A DNA stretch of 64,000 nucleotides from Emmonsiellopsis sp. PD_33 (GCA_032988165.1 JANTQF010000031.1:1-64000), one strand, 5' to 3'. Shown: positions 1 to 12,464, counted from the stretch's first letter. Made by a program: numbers and translations. The notes: a model not told the origin generated them from the sequence alone.

Positions 1-2056
1 GAAAGGACGAGCTCATATGTATCAAGCGACCACGCCTGGGTGCGTCATATATAAATTCTCTCATTAGCCACTTCTTCACCCCCCATAATCAAGAGGTATT
101 GCATGAAAAATCCGGGAACATAACATAATCGCTGGATTGCCTGCCTGGATCAAACCCCCCGCCAAGGAGTTCAAGTTACCTTCGCTGCAGCAGAGGGAAG
201 CCCGAAACAAGAAGCTCCGAAAAGATCTGGATTACGCACGAGCATTCATCAGCAGTAGATGGGTAATTCGTTGAATATCTAGGGTCTGGACATCGTTGAA
301 GTTGGGATGCCCGAGTTAACAGCGCCAAGGATTTGCGGCTTAAATAGTTATATTTGACGACACCAGCTCTTCTCTTCAAGTTCCCATCCCTATCAACCGT
401 GATGAAGCCCGGCCTGGAACTTGTCTGCCAACATGCGCTGCCAGCAGGATGTGGATGAATCGCAGCCTGCCAATTACCGCGTCGTCCCGTTGGATCAAAC
501 AAAACGGGCTCTTCTGCGGGAAATTCCCCAGCGGACAGCCCTCAACCACATCAAAGTTGGAGACTGCCTCTTTGTGCAAAGTGAAAGTTATTCTGGGATT
601 AGCCACCTGCAAAGGGCATGGCTTCTACATGAAAGATGTCTCGAACTGGTCCAAGAGCTTCCGATTTTGAAGCTGTATCATTTGTTTCTTCCTCTCGCGG
701 TCAATCTTGCGGGAGCTGGACACCCCCTATCTCACAGGATTGCACTGTCATCCGTGAGGTTCTAGTAGACAATGCCGTGGGACTATGGTGGGGAAGGACT
801 TTCAAATTTATCCCTATACATATCGGCTTTGTTCTGTCTCAGAGAATAGATCTGAAGAATACCATGATTATCTAGGTCTAGGTCTCTTGCAAAACACTTC
901 CCCCTGCTGGGAATTCCCCATCCCTACAGTCTCTTATCCTCAGAACTGATGAAGTCTAGTTGACAGGCAAAAGGAATAAACTCTCCAGTCACATATATTA
1001 TCTCTAAAGCCCAGAAGCGCCAAATAGAACCCAACGTAGAGTAGCGTTGAAGGATATCCACAATTGCCTTATCGGCGGTATCTATACATACTCCAATGGA
1101 CCTCTCAGCTAATGATTTACAGTCTGCCTCGCTCTGCACACCGGAAAATCGACACTTCAGACCCCCCTTTTTCGAGGTTGCCAACGCGACACTACTGGGC
1201 CAATGCGAATAGGCTAGCCTTCCTAGGTCAGTTGGTAGAACGTTTTCCGTTGTCACCCAAATTTAAGCCCCCCTTTTCCCGGGGGGGGGGGGTTCTCTGG
1301 GAATTCGATTAAAGTAACGGACGAAAAAATCAGTCTCTTTTCTCCGGCCCCATCCATGCAGAGAGTGCTTGGTCATGCAAGTTGCTAAGGGTTCCTGCTG
1401 GGTCATACATTCCTCAGTATTAGTTTTTTTCTGGTGGCTTCCGCGAAAAGTATTGGGACTGATGGTGATGGATAGGACATTGATAGAGTGCGTGCTAGTC
1501 CCATGGCATACTATGGTAGGTAGGCTGCAAAGATGCCCTTAGCTTCTGGACTATGTATGAGGAGGGGGAGAGGTGTATGTATACTCTTACGATATGGGAA
1601 GCAGCTAGATTAAACCGTCAAGAACCTCTAGTAAAAGACAGAAACATAAACCAATGCCATTCGCTAGCGTAAAACTGCCCATTTCTCAAAGGGTATCTAT
1701 CCAAATATACTCCCATAAACATGCAGTTAGTTGTTCCGAATCCACGCAAAAATAAAACCCAACGTTGCCTCAATTTCCTCCGTAACAAACAACAATAGCT
1801 TGATCCCGATTGCGCGTCCACATAGAAAAGAACCCGAACTCTCTTGCAATCCTCAGCTGACAAACAGTCAAGGCAAATAAATAATGACCGCAGAAACATA
1901 TAGACATACATGTTGTGTACATAGAACATATTAAATAAGCGCTCGATATATCTCAAAAAGCGCCGCTTGATTCCCCAAATTAAATATGTTATGAACAGGT
2001 GAATGGAATATGAAGACCCAGGGATAATTAATCAGGTCATCAAAAGGAAGCCGGTA
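1..2056. other. Gene-poor left end, no gene assigned
   Basis: I see no convincing gene here. Open frames of about 110 codons exist on both strands (for example minus strand 176-502 and 924-1256, plus strand 421-765), but none shows a domain I recognise, and they overlap one another in conflicting frames. A run of twelve G follows CCC at 1278-1292. The minus strand at 176-502 has a somewhat protein-like composition and could be a decayed coding fragment, but I cannot name it. The stretch next to 2056 should contain the 3' UTR of the MOB gene. Confidence 0.4.
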
Positions 2057-3776
2057 TTAAAAGGGCTTATCTGAGTCCGGTTTAACCTCGATTGCGGTGG
2101 TTGGAGCATCGGGGCTATCAGGATTTTTATCGGATGGCCCACCTTTTAAGGCTTCATCCGCTTCTGGCGGTTCCTCCTGAGTTGGCGTGGCGTTGACCTC
2201 TGGCGAATCTTCCTCGATGGCTTCTTCAGGAACATCTACCGGAGCGGTCGCCGATTCCAATACATCCATTGCCTTCTTTTCAGGGGAAGACGGCTCCTCC
2301 TCTGGGACAGGATCGTTTGCTGGTGGGGTCAAATTTTCCGATTTACTCTGTTCGTCGTCCTCGAATATCTTAGTCTCGGTGATGAGCACTTGGGTTACCT
2401 CGTTCGGGAATGGCTCAGTTGATGGGGTTGGTAATGAGGCATCATCGCTAGGACTTGGGAGGTTAATAATCGAGTCGTCCTCCTCGGGCGTTTCGACTGC
2501 TGGTTTGCTTGGATCATCGTCCTCAGCTGCCTCTGTAATTGTCGGCACAATGATACCGGTTGATGGGGAAGCTTTGTGCCGTCGAGTTGTCGCCGCTGCG
2601 ACATTCAACGATCCAGACTCCTGCTCCTGCACAGGCGCACTTGGTTCAGCCTGCGTTGGCACCTCCTTCCTCAAAATGGTCACCCTTTTGCTCGCGTCTC
2701 CCTCAACTTCTGCATTTTTGGAGGGTTCAACGCCCTCAGCCTCCGCTGGGACGGTATAATTATCCTCTGGAATGAGATTATACATATCACACACGGTCTT
2801 GAAGAATATATATAAACCATCATGACCTTCGACCTGCCAGAATACCTCCCTATGTTGAAACCATGCGTGCGCAAAGATCCGATAAACGCGGCGGAATATA
2901 TTTGTAAGATGCTTTATACTCGCTTGGGGTCCACCAGCAGACTCCGAGCCAAGTGTTAACCGACTAGGAAAGTACTTTGGGGATGTGAGTATGTTGGTGG
3001 CCCAATCCAGGGTATGGCAGCAGTAGTCGATAGCGCAACAGGATTTGGGAGGATCGTGCACAGCGCATAGATACTGCCATTCCGACGCACGCATCTCGGG
3101 ACATGTGTTGGCAGAACAAGGGGGGTTTTCCGCGAAGAACGCAATGATCAGGTTGTTAGCTTTCATAGTGAGGAATCGACAGAGCTCGTATAGCCAAAGC
3201 GATCGTTCCACTCCCTCTGGGGGCTCAGCGAGAAACATCGCAATATCACGGGTTATGGGAGTTACGGTAGAGGAGTCGGAGGGTCTGGTATAGTTCTGAT
3301 ATAGTGCTTTGAGGTGTTCTTGCAGCTGGAATGGAGAATCGAGCTACAATCGCGAAAAACAACCCATGTCAGCTTGAAGCGCGACTGTCTCCATGAACAA
3401 CGAATTGACTAACTTGAGAGAGGGGAATTAAAGGAGGCCCAGACGCCATATCCGCAGACTTGGTGCCAGGCCGTATCCGCCGCGTCGACGCATCATCAGG
3501 CTCGTGGGGGAGGCCCAGGAGGTCTTCACTGGCGCTGCCAAAGCCATCGCCAACGGTGGGCGACTTGGGGCCGATCTGCACTTCGGTGAAGGGAGGCGGG
3601 CTGGGCAGTCGAGGCGAGCTCGAGGGCGACGCGCCAGCAGCAGCCATGGTCGAGGCGCGGGGGAGGGGGAGGGGGGAGTGGGAGGCGGGGAATAGGGGGT
3701 ATGGCGAGTCGATGTTCTGTTGATTGGGATGCGGCTCTGACGTTGTCGTCTCGAACAAACACCAGTCGCGGTCCAT
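2057..3776 (-). CDS. mob3: MOB3/phocein (MOB4-type) STRIPAK subunit with long acidic tail
   Basis: This is a MOB-family adaptor. In fungi the phocein-type MOB is a subunit of the STRIPAK phosphatase-kinase complex, which controls cell fusion and sexual development (family knowledge). Two exons: 3776-3414 and 3343-2057, with an intron 3413-3344 (GTTAGT...TGTAG, CTGAC branch point), giving about 549 residues. The MOB fold covers about residues 122-325. All four zinc ligands are visible as C197, C202, H280 and H285 (FAHAWFQH). The text CAIDYC-CHTLD plus YFPSR is diagnostic of the MOB4/phocein branch rather than Mob1 or Mob2. The C-terminal 220 or so residues are low-complexity, rich in Pro, Glu, Asp and Ser. 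MOB4 proteins are usually near 225 residues, so both ends are extended. The first ATG (MDRDW) is used here; an in-frame ATG at 3650 (MAAAG, residue 43) is an equally plausible start. The gene is divergent from the CobW gene. Confidence 0.9.
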
Positions 3777-3913
3777 GGCGGAGCGACGTTCTGCCGCGCC
3801 GAGCAGCCCTAAGCCCTAACTGTCCCAATGCAGACTGTCGCAACAACCTCAGACTGAGATCGATCTGATATCTCCTTTTCCTGCTGCACTTCCGCACGTC
3901 CTGTAGAGCAGTT
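3777..3913. promoter_or_regulatory. Bidirectional promoter with telobox-like CCCTAA pair
   Basis: Only 137 bases separate the start codons of the divergent MOB3 and CobW genes, so both promoters must lie here and in the 5' leaders. Two CCCTAA hexamers sit one base apart at 3807-3812 and 3814-3819. These match the fungal telomere unit TTAGGG on the other strand. In other eukaryotes such telobox sites are bound by TRF/Tbf1-type Myb proteins; that role here is inference. A pyrimidine-rich stretch lies just before the CobW start. If MOB3 starts at its internal ATG, the shared region is 263 bases. Confidence 0.5.
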
Positions 3914-5442
3914 ATGGACTGGAAGGACGCCGACGACGATGGCCCGCCCGAGCTGGTGGACGTCAACAATGTGGGTGAAGCCGTCGCCAAATCGCCCGCT
4001 GAGCAGAAGCTGAGCAGAGTCCCTATCACAATCGTCACTGGTAAGTACTGAGCAGGCAATAGGCAGCAGTTGCGAGATTCAGCCCTCGTCAAGATGAAAT
4101 ACGGGAGTCCTCGTTGGCTAAATACTTTGGGGGCAGGCTATCTCGGGGCGGGCAAGACGACGCTACTCAACTATATCCTTGGAGAGGAGCACGGCAAAAA
4201 GATAGCGGTTATTTTAAACGGCTTGTAACCACCCAGCCCTTGCTTACCTTTCGTCCGCTTACTAACAGGCAGAAAATTGCAGAATTTGGCGATTGTATGT
4301 GATGGTTTCCCGTTCTGTCTGTCTTTTTATGCTTGCTGAACATGTACTAACTTCCGCAGCGATTGACATCGAGAAGTCCCTGACCGTCAACAAGGATGGC
4401 CAGCAGGTCGAAGAATGGCTGGAACTCGCAAACGGCTGCATCTGCTGTTCTGTTAGGTAAGAGTGGACAGTTTTATACATCAGCAACTCTGCTTCTCTAC
4501 CCTTGTATTCTAAGGTCACAAACAACAGAGACACTGGTGTCCTGGCAATCGAATCTCTCATGGAACGCCAAGGCACATTCGACTACATTCTCCTCGAGAC
4601 CACCGGCCTCGCTGACCCGGGCAACATCGCCCCATTATTCTGGGTCGATGATGGCCTAGGAAGTACCATCTACCTTGATGGGATCGTCACCTTGGTCGAC
4701 GGGAAGAATATCCTTCGGCTTCTCGACGAACCTGCTCCCACCGAGGTCCAGGGTACCCATCATGGAGCTGTCTTGACCACCGCTCATCTCCAGATATCGC
4801 ATGCCGATGTGATCATCCTGAACAAGAGTGATCTTATTTCGGCTAACGAGCTGGAGCAGGTCAAGGAGCGGATTACGTCAATTAACGGCCTGGCTAAGAT
4901 TCATGTCACAGATCATAGTCGCGTTCCTGATATTGAGGGCACGCTGCTTGAGATTCATGCTTATGATAAATTGACGGATGTCGATTTCAGCGAGAAGGGG
5001 CACAGCCATCTCGATCCGGTAGGTCCTTGCCTGGTGCATACATCACCGAATGAAAAAAATTTCCCCCCCAATTCTGATTTAAAATCACACGCAGTCAATA
5101 TCAACCCTCTCTTTCACGTTCGAAGAAATACCACCAGAAAACGTGTCCAAAGTCGACGCGTGGCTTCGCTCGCTATTATGGGAACGGCAGTTCCCCCAAC
5201 CAAATGCGGAGCAGAAAATAGACGATTTTGAAATACATCGACTCAAAGGGCTCCTACATCTCACGGATGGCGGGACCCAGCTTATACAAGGAGTACAGGA
5301 GGTGTTCGAGATTACGGAGTCGGAAAACAAGCAAGCGACTACTAGAAATGAGTGTAAGATCGTTTTGATAGGGCGTGGGCTAGGGACGGATAGCCGGCCG
5401 TGGAAGGAAAGTTTGCTAGCCTCCCTTGAGACTACCAGTTAA
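3914..5442 (+). CDS. ZNG1: CobW/COG0523 GTPase, ZNG1-type zinc metallochaperone
   Basis: G3E-family GTPase of the CobW type. ZNG1 members hand zinc to methionine aminopeptidase 1 in the cytosol (family knowledge). Six exons: 3914-4040, 4137-4220, 4283-4294, 4360-4456, 4529-5018 and 5095-5442, giving 385 residues. Visible motifs are Walker A GYLGAGKT (residues 43-50), NEFGD (70-74), the CxCC metal motif C101-I-C103-C104, the switch text ETTGLADPG, NKSD for guanine recognition, and a His-containing GHSHLDP. The N-terminus has PPELVDV where ZNG1 proteins carry the CPELVPI docking motif. The second intron begins with GC, not GT, and the third exon is only 12 bases. A GT-AG alternative (4225-4268) keeps the frame but breaks NEFGD into NGLQKIAEFGD and uses an AG inside the branch-point sequence, so I prefer the GC-AG join. 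All other introns have GT donors. Confidence 0.92.
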
Positions 5443-5766
5443 TGCTCGCCTGTCTGGAGAGCCGAATTTGTGTATAGATTTTAAAAGTATTTTCTACTTT
5501 TCCTCAATTTTCCCTAGTAGAGAAACGACGAATAATTATAGGATATTGTGGGGGATCTACGCTTGCTCCAACCCGCCCCTGTACCAACCGCGTTGGGTAC
5601 AAAAAAATCCACTGGGGTCCTGGATCACATTTTTAAAAAAATATAACAACACAAGTTCCGGTTTACGGCACCATGCATCCGCATGTCACCTTTTTATTCA
5701 TCAAGCCATCCCTTAGCAATTCAAAGTCACATGATCAATTAGAGTTCTATGTTGAAGCTTCTATAT

Positions 5767-5785
5767 AGGCCTTTCTATAAGGCCT
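5767..5785 (-). other. Hairpin near putative Helitron 3' end
   Basis: A perfect 7-base stem (AGGCCTT / AAGGCCT) with a 5-base loop lies about 25 bases inside a CTAA|T sequence at 5742-5738 on the minus strand. Helitrons carry a short hairpin just before a CTRR 3' terminus. The spacing here is longer than the usual 10-15 bases, so the assignment is tentative. Confidence 0.35.
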
Positions 5786-5912
5786 GAAGCAAATGAAAAA
5801 TAACCTCAGAGGTCAAAAAAAGCCCCTGACCTGCTGCAGAATGAGATGTAGGGTAAGCCTATAAAATGTCAGATTAGAGGCTAAAGAATGGAACTCTACA
5901 ACTAAGAACTAT

Positions 5913-7152
5913 CTACCTCTTCCTCTTTGAAGACCCTATAGAAGATTTATCAGTATCACTATTAAAAGAAGAAGAAGTATCCTCAGTGTCAGAGTCCTTC
6001 AGGTCATCATTGGAGAAGGTAATAGAGGCCTCACCCCCTGAGCTTGACCTCCCAGAAGATGTTGAAGATTTAACATCAGATAGGGGCAGACTTAGAGAGT
6101 ATGGCCTCTTCCTCCTCTTTAAAGACCTCATTGCCTGACCTGATGCATGTAGGAGTAGCTTACTCAATATAGTATCCCTATCATCTTTCCCTTTCTCTTT
6201 ATTAGTATCTACCCTCATATCTCCTCCATCTTCAGCAGCAGATGGCAGCAGGAGTAGAGACCTTAATGGGGTTAATAGAGGCTTATCAGTGAAGAAGATA
6301 GTAACCCAAGAGGTGCTTGGGGTTGCAGCAGCAGAGACTTTATACCACTTGATAGCTCTATCACTGGAAGGAAGAAGGAGCAAGTCAGTAAATATAAAGT
6401 TAAATATTAAGTAAGAACATATCAAATAGGGGTGTCAGAGCTGATAGTTCTAGAGCCAGAGATAGTAGAGATACCAACATTATCTAAGTAGGCAAACTAC
6501 TTAGTGATCATGGTAAGGGATTTCTTACCTCTATGGGTAAAAAACCCAATGGCATCACCACTAATGAAAATTAAATTCCCAACATGGGGCAGAGGGACAC
6601 AGCTCCAATGCAGAGATCCTGGAAAGATATAATAGATACTAAAGACTCTAAACTCAGGGCACTTATTATTACTGCAGCTCCCATAGATCTTAATAGTAAC
6701 CTTAAAAACATAATTAAGACAATCAGCAGGCATGTTGCAGTGGGTGGTACAAACAGCAATGATAGATAAAGATAGGCTATCAGAGCTAATACTGGCCCTT
6801 ATATACTTAGAGGAACTGATAGCTCTGGGGCCCAACTGAGGATGAAAAGAGGAGACTACTATAGTGATATTAGGTGTAGTAGTCACATCAGTTGCAGGAA
6901 TATACTCCACAGCCAGAGTGCTCTCAGTCTGAATGAACATATCCTCCATGAAATTCAGCTAGCTGGGGTTATAGATCTGAAGCACTACAGGCAGCTCTAG
7001 CTCAACCTTAAGACTCAGGATGTCATGGAGGATGATAGGAGTGATGAAGCTATTAACCTTAATGTTTCTATCTAATGGAATATAGCCATCAAAGTTGGTG
7101 ATGATAAAATTGCTGGAGATAAAAATATAGGTCTGAGGCTAAGACTAAGACA
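5913..7152 (-). pseudogene. Helitron second ORF, possible OB-fold protein
   Basis: A decayed ORF of about 410 codons starts about 75 bases after the helicase ends and runs in the same direction. It carries a handful of stops (several TAG, explicable as former CAG). The middle has a beta-rich stretch ending in VGNLIFISGDAIGFFTHRGKK, which resembles a single-strand-binding OB fold to my eye. The C-terminal 110 residues are Ser, Asp and Lys-rich and end in a basic SSKRKR. Plant and some animal Helitrons carry RPA-like OB-fold genes, so such a protein would fit, but I cannot name the family with certainty. Confidence 0.5.
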
Positions 7153-7224
7153 TTGTGAGGAAGGCAGGGAGACACAACAAATTCAATAGAGAGCTAAAAA
7201 AAAAAAAAGGAGTAAAGAGGCTAG

Positions 7225-10200
7225 ATACAGGCATTGAAATTAAAAGTGAAGAACTTCAGAATAAACTACATTATCTATAACTTGATGACAATTCACACTA
7301 CTTATAAGCACTGAGATCTGATGGCAATTCATAGCACATGAGAGAGTAATGTAGAGCTGACTGTGTGAAAAAACTGAATCTCAGAGATTGATTTCAATAT
7401 GACTGAGTAATTGACCCTGTGATTTATTAATTGTCATTGCAAAAGTGGGCTGTACAGGGAACTGGAGCTGAACTATTATAACTACAAAATCCTCTATATT
7501 ACTTGATAATTTGATTTGATATAGAAGTTGCATCTCACTGTTAAATAGCTCACTATTTAATTAGACCTTCAGATACCAGGGTGAATAAGTAAGAAGGATC
7601 ATGCAGGATTCATTGTAAACACTATACTGTGAGTTCAGATTATACATACACATGAGAGGTATACCTCATTTGATTTATAGAACTGAAGGCTGGATTGATG
7701 GAGCATTCTGAGCATGTATGAATTTCTATATAATCTTATGATGCTGATCATCATTCTATTTACTCACATCAACTAATAGATATTTAATAGGCTTACTGGG
7801 TAGATAATTCAGAAGGTCCTTATTGAGCTGAGCAACAGTATTATTAGTAGGTATGAGGATTGCCTGACCTTGAAAGTAACCCCTTCAATGGAACTAATCT
7901 TATAGACCTGAATATACCTAATCAATAAACTCATTAACCTCAGAGGTCTGATGTAACTCAGGGGGGATTAGCTGATGACCCTGAAGAGCTACATTATATA
8001 ACATGCTGGCCAATCAATTCATAAAGAATCTACCTTTAGAGGTAGCAGTTGAGAGGTGCATATTCTGGTGAAGATAGAGTGTATGGAGGGAGAATTAAAC
8101 CTTAGCATGCTACATGCAGGTGTTTATGGTGTCATTCTGTATACTGTAAAGAACAACAGGCAAGATCTGCTGGAAGTCACCACTAAAGATGATTGAAATG
8201 CCACTGAAGTCATTGCCACCCCCAGGCAAATTAGCCTAGAGATTATGGAGAGTCTAATTGATGGTATCAAAGATGTAGTAGTGAGTCATTAGAGTTTCAT
8301 CCCAGATGATGAGAGAGGTTCAGTGAAGAAGCTCAGCCAACTAAGTACTACATGATATATTGCAGGTTAATGTAGGTAAAATGTCAATGAGGATATAGAA
8401 GTACTTATAAGTAATATAACTACCAGAAAGAAGCTGAGCAGTAATGCCTGTACTAGTAATATAAAGTATAATCTGACCTAGGGACTGTAGGCAGTTAGTA
8501 AGGGTGTTGTAGATAAACATCTTATTTATTCTACCAGAATTATTGAGGAAAAATGTCACATTGTAGGGATCAGTATTTAAAGCTGTAAGAATAGTGTTAT
8601 AGGCTAAACACTGATCTATATTGAACTGAGCCTTATATTCCTCAGCCCTGGCAGTCAGCACCTAATGGTTATAAGCAAGCTCCTATATGATCAGGGGGTT
8701 ACTATCCTTCTCTAGCTCCTACCTATAATGCAGCTTCAGCAGGCCCTGGATTTGAATATCCTCTGGCTCAAGGCCCTCCTGGGCAAGCCCCTTCCAGATA
8801 AGGTGAAGCCTGTAGTTGATAGCTAACTCATAAAGGGTTCAGTCATCAGGTAGATTATAGGAGTAAGCTTCAAGAATGAAGTCTAGATCATCAGTAAATG
8901 AGATTGAAAAATAAGCTCAAATGTTAGTGACAGATAGTAGGTCAGTATAGGCAATAGTAGATATCAACATCCTCTAAAGTACTTTCTTAGTTTCCATCTC
9001 CAAAGCCTCCTTGAAGGTATATTCCCACTCATTATCACACTGGATGATGCCTCTTGTGTAGCAGGCCTCCTGGAAGGTATTCTATTTAGTGCTAGCAACT
9101 ATTAGTAGGTCATCAAAAGATTTAGACTCTCTCAGGATAGTGAGTAAATAGTGCAGGTAGTACACATCATCATGAAAAGACATGAGAGAGTATATTTACT
9201 CTATAATATTACTGATAGAATGCTCCTTCCAGTGCTTCCAGTACAGATTCTTTAAGTCCCAGGTGAAATGATATAGCATGTCATAGTATAAATAGATAGA
9301 TTCAGGATTATCATAATTATACTTAAAGAAAGCAAGCAGGTAAGATATCTGGCTGTTAAGGTAGTTAAAGGTAACCTTGCAGGGCTTCTTAGGGTCATAC
9401 ATGACATGATATCTACCTGGAAGGTGGACAATGAGGCTCATATTCTCAGAATAGTAGTTCTCTACACTGAAGCCCAGAGCCTGCCAGGCTGCCTCAGTAC
9501 AATCAATGTAGTGACCTAGGTAGTACTCATAAATCTCATTGTTACTCATATTGAAACTGATGGTAGCACAGTTGGAACCCTTCATGATATATTTATAAAG
9601 ATATTTAACTGTAGAGATGTTAACATAGCATTCAACATTAATGTAGGCCTTATACTTTCAAGTTAAGTAAGGGTTATGAGGGACAACCCATTCATTGCTA
9701 ACCTTAACAGGGCTGGCCTTATCTGAGTTGTAGGTAAAGCAATGGCTATCCTCATAATAGCAGTACTGAGAATATTATGATTAGTGGATAGTTATCTCCT
9801 CAGTGAAAGGCTTGAGAAATTACTTAGTGCAATGAATCTCACTATTAATATCCCTCTTACAGCAGAAAGTATTAGAATTAAAACACAGACTATAGAGTCT
9901 GTGCAGCAGCTATTTAGTAATGATATCATAGAGTAACTGCTCCCCTGGCTCCTCAGAATCTGGTACCTCAGCAGACATAATGTCATCTATTCTCTCAATG
10001 GAATATAGATTATCTTTCAGTCAGTACAGGGTGTGGGAGTGAGGTAGCCCCCTCTTCTGATACTCAATCATCTAAATGTGGGCAACATATTTACCCAGAG
10101 CACTACTCTTAATCTCATGAAGCAGGGCCTGATTCTTCATATTAAAGACCTTAGTAATTAAATTGGGCTGGTCATTCTAATACTGTATAGGCTTCCTATT

Positions 10201-12464
10201 ATTATCATAGAGAAGCTCAGACTGAATCTTCTCTCACTTAGAGTTCACAGTGAAGGTAATAAACAGAGCAGGCTTGCAGAAGTGACACACCAAAGCCATG
10301 AAACTCTAATAGGTATTTTGATGATAGTGGGACCCCCCAATGAACTGAGCAGGCAGTATACTATAACTAATATTACTAATGTTAGTATTATTCTACATTT
10401 AAAGTCAGGAAGGACTGTAGAGATCTGCATGGAGCTTCAACTAGTTATAAAGGTGGAATTTAAGTCTAGAGTTGTTGATAGCCAGCTACATGTTCAGTAG
10501 TCACTGCTGGAAGAGGAACTAGCTGTGATGAGGAAGGTTGAAGAAATTGATGTAGGTATAAAGCTGATAGCAACAGAACTAAGTAATAGTCAGATTCTTA
10601 TACTTACAAGATGTGCCTAGGAAATAGAAAGCTAGTCAGTAAATCAAAACATCAAGATATATATAAGGTAGGACTAACCTCCAGCCATCAAATCACTCAG
10701 AGTTATATAATATGAATAGCTAAATCCTCCAGCAGGGTAGAACAGGGCATACACCAAAGGAAAGAAAAGAGGATGCTGAAAATAAATGAAGATGTAAGAG
10801 CAAGCTATTGAATCTGATGTAGGGCCTGTTACTATAAATCCTGAGGAAGACCTCATAAAATTCAAAGCTGAATCACCCTCTTGGAGCTTCTGAAGTACAA
10901 CTTAATGACTTGACAGATTTTCAGCAGTAGGAGCCTGATAGAGATAGAGACACACATCTCTATAACTAATATTAGAGAATTTATGGGTCATGTTGAGCAT
11001 GAACAGGACAAGCTTGTTAGTAGTAGTAGGTAGATCATAATGATACCCTCTATCCTTATTTAACATGAGATGGAGAGAAGAATTCAGATGTAGGTAAAAA
11101 AACTCATCAGCACTATCATGCAGGACATTCTTAGCCTGACAGAGGACACTAATAAAGAGGTTATTCAAATAAATATAGGCATCAAGCAAGGTGATAATCT
11201 TATGCTATCTGGGCTTGAAATCTCAACCCCAAATGTGATCCTGGGCAGCCTCCTGGGGATCAAGAAAATAAAGCTGAGTAAAAGTAGCAGGGCCTGTACC
11301 TGCCTCCAACAGCCTCATTATGTGGTAGATACTGCCCTGGACCTGCATGATATATAGATGCTCACTAGCTGAAAGATGAGAGGAGGATTTAAAACTAATA
11401 GAGGTAAATAATAATAATGAATTTATTGAACATATATTCTAAAAGAAGAAAGATGATAGCTCATAGGCCCCAGAGAAGAGAGAGTAAATGATAGACCCTT
11501 TAATAGGCTTAGATATAGAAGGAGAAGTAAAGGTAACCCTCTCATTCTTGCAGCAGTTAGTGTAACCCTGAGAATGTTTTATTTTGAGCAACTCAGAAGC
11601 CCAGAATAAAGTGCCACACACAGAATAGACCTTATTTATATGCTCAAGATCCAGAGGTTCTCAGCAGGCAGCATTAGACAAAGATGTGAGAACAGATGGA
11701 ATGCCAGGCATAGAGCAGGCAGGGCATCAAATGATGTCTATATCAACTGCCAGGAGACCATCAAAATACTGAAGATAGATATTATAGGTAAGACATGAAA
11801 AAGTACCCTGAAGCCTCCTATTATCATAGTAGTTCAGATAATAACTGAACCAGCCATCAAGGAGAAGCTCAAAATCATAACCTCTATAGTGATGAATAAT
11901 AGTAACACCTTAGCAATCCTGACAGTGTCTCTCACAATGATTTAACAAAGAGACCTCACACATAATACACTTAATAACCACTCTAGTTCTGGCCCTCTTT
12001 CTACAGGCAGTGCAATAATTGCTTCAGTGGTCAGGCAGAGGTTCAAGGTCACAGTCAGTGCAGAGTAGAAGTACCTGAGTAATGATAGTAACATCTAGTC
12101 TAATAAGAGCTCTATAGGTAGCTTGACATCTATCACAATACTTATATTAGGAGTTTGGAAGCTGGTAATGACAATCTGAGTAGACATGACCCTTACCTGG
12201 AGCAGACCTAGAGGAGATAGATACTGGAGGAGCAGCTGCCCTGGCTAAACCCAGACACACTGAACACTGAGTATATTGAGAACTAATAGTATATTACTTG
12301 TAGTAGCTGTTGCAGGTATGATGAGGAACAGGAGCCTAAACTAATAATAGTATAGAGCTTGAAGAGGTATTAGATGTAGAGACTGAAAGAGGAGAAGACA
12401 CTGAATCTGCTGCAGAGAGAGTAGAGGATGAAGGACCCTGAAAAGGCAGAGTAATAAAAGGCAT
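7225..12464 (-). pseudogene. Helitron Rep-helicase (RepHel), decayed
   Basis: About 1,740 codons beginning at an ATG at 12464, interrupted by many stops. In order on the minus strand: a Cys-rich zinc-finger region (about 12200-11880); a Helitron N-terminal domain ending in the AQLYFLDPQ text (about 11260); the HUH nuclease region, with two spaced His in GLPHSH (about 10050) after FITFTVN (about 10255); the YLYKY catalytic-tyrosine region (about 9600); and a Pif1-type helicase. In the helicase the Walker A position is degraded to NNSGRINKM (about 8530), and the final motif TINKSQGQ...FSHSQLY is clear (about 7430-7340). Stops are mainly TAG at former Gln codons and TGA at former Trp codons. The product cannot be made. 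Confidence 0.88.

Noticed and set aside
421..765. A 114-codon plus-strand frame near the left end
   Set aside because: No recognisable domain, no splice context, and it overlaps frames of similar length on the other strand.
2187..2759. A 190-codon plus-strand Ser-rich frame
   Set aside because: It is the antisense of the acidic MOB3 tail; low-complexity sequence opens several frames.
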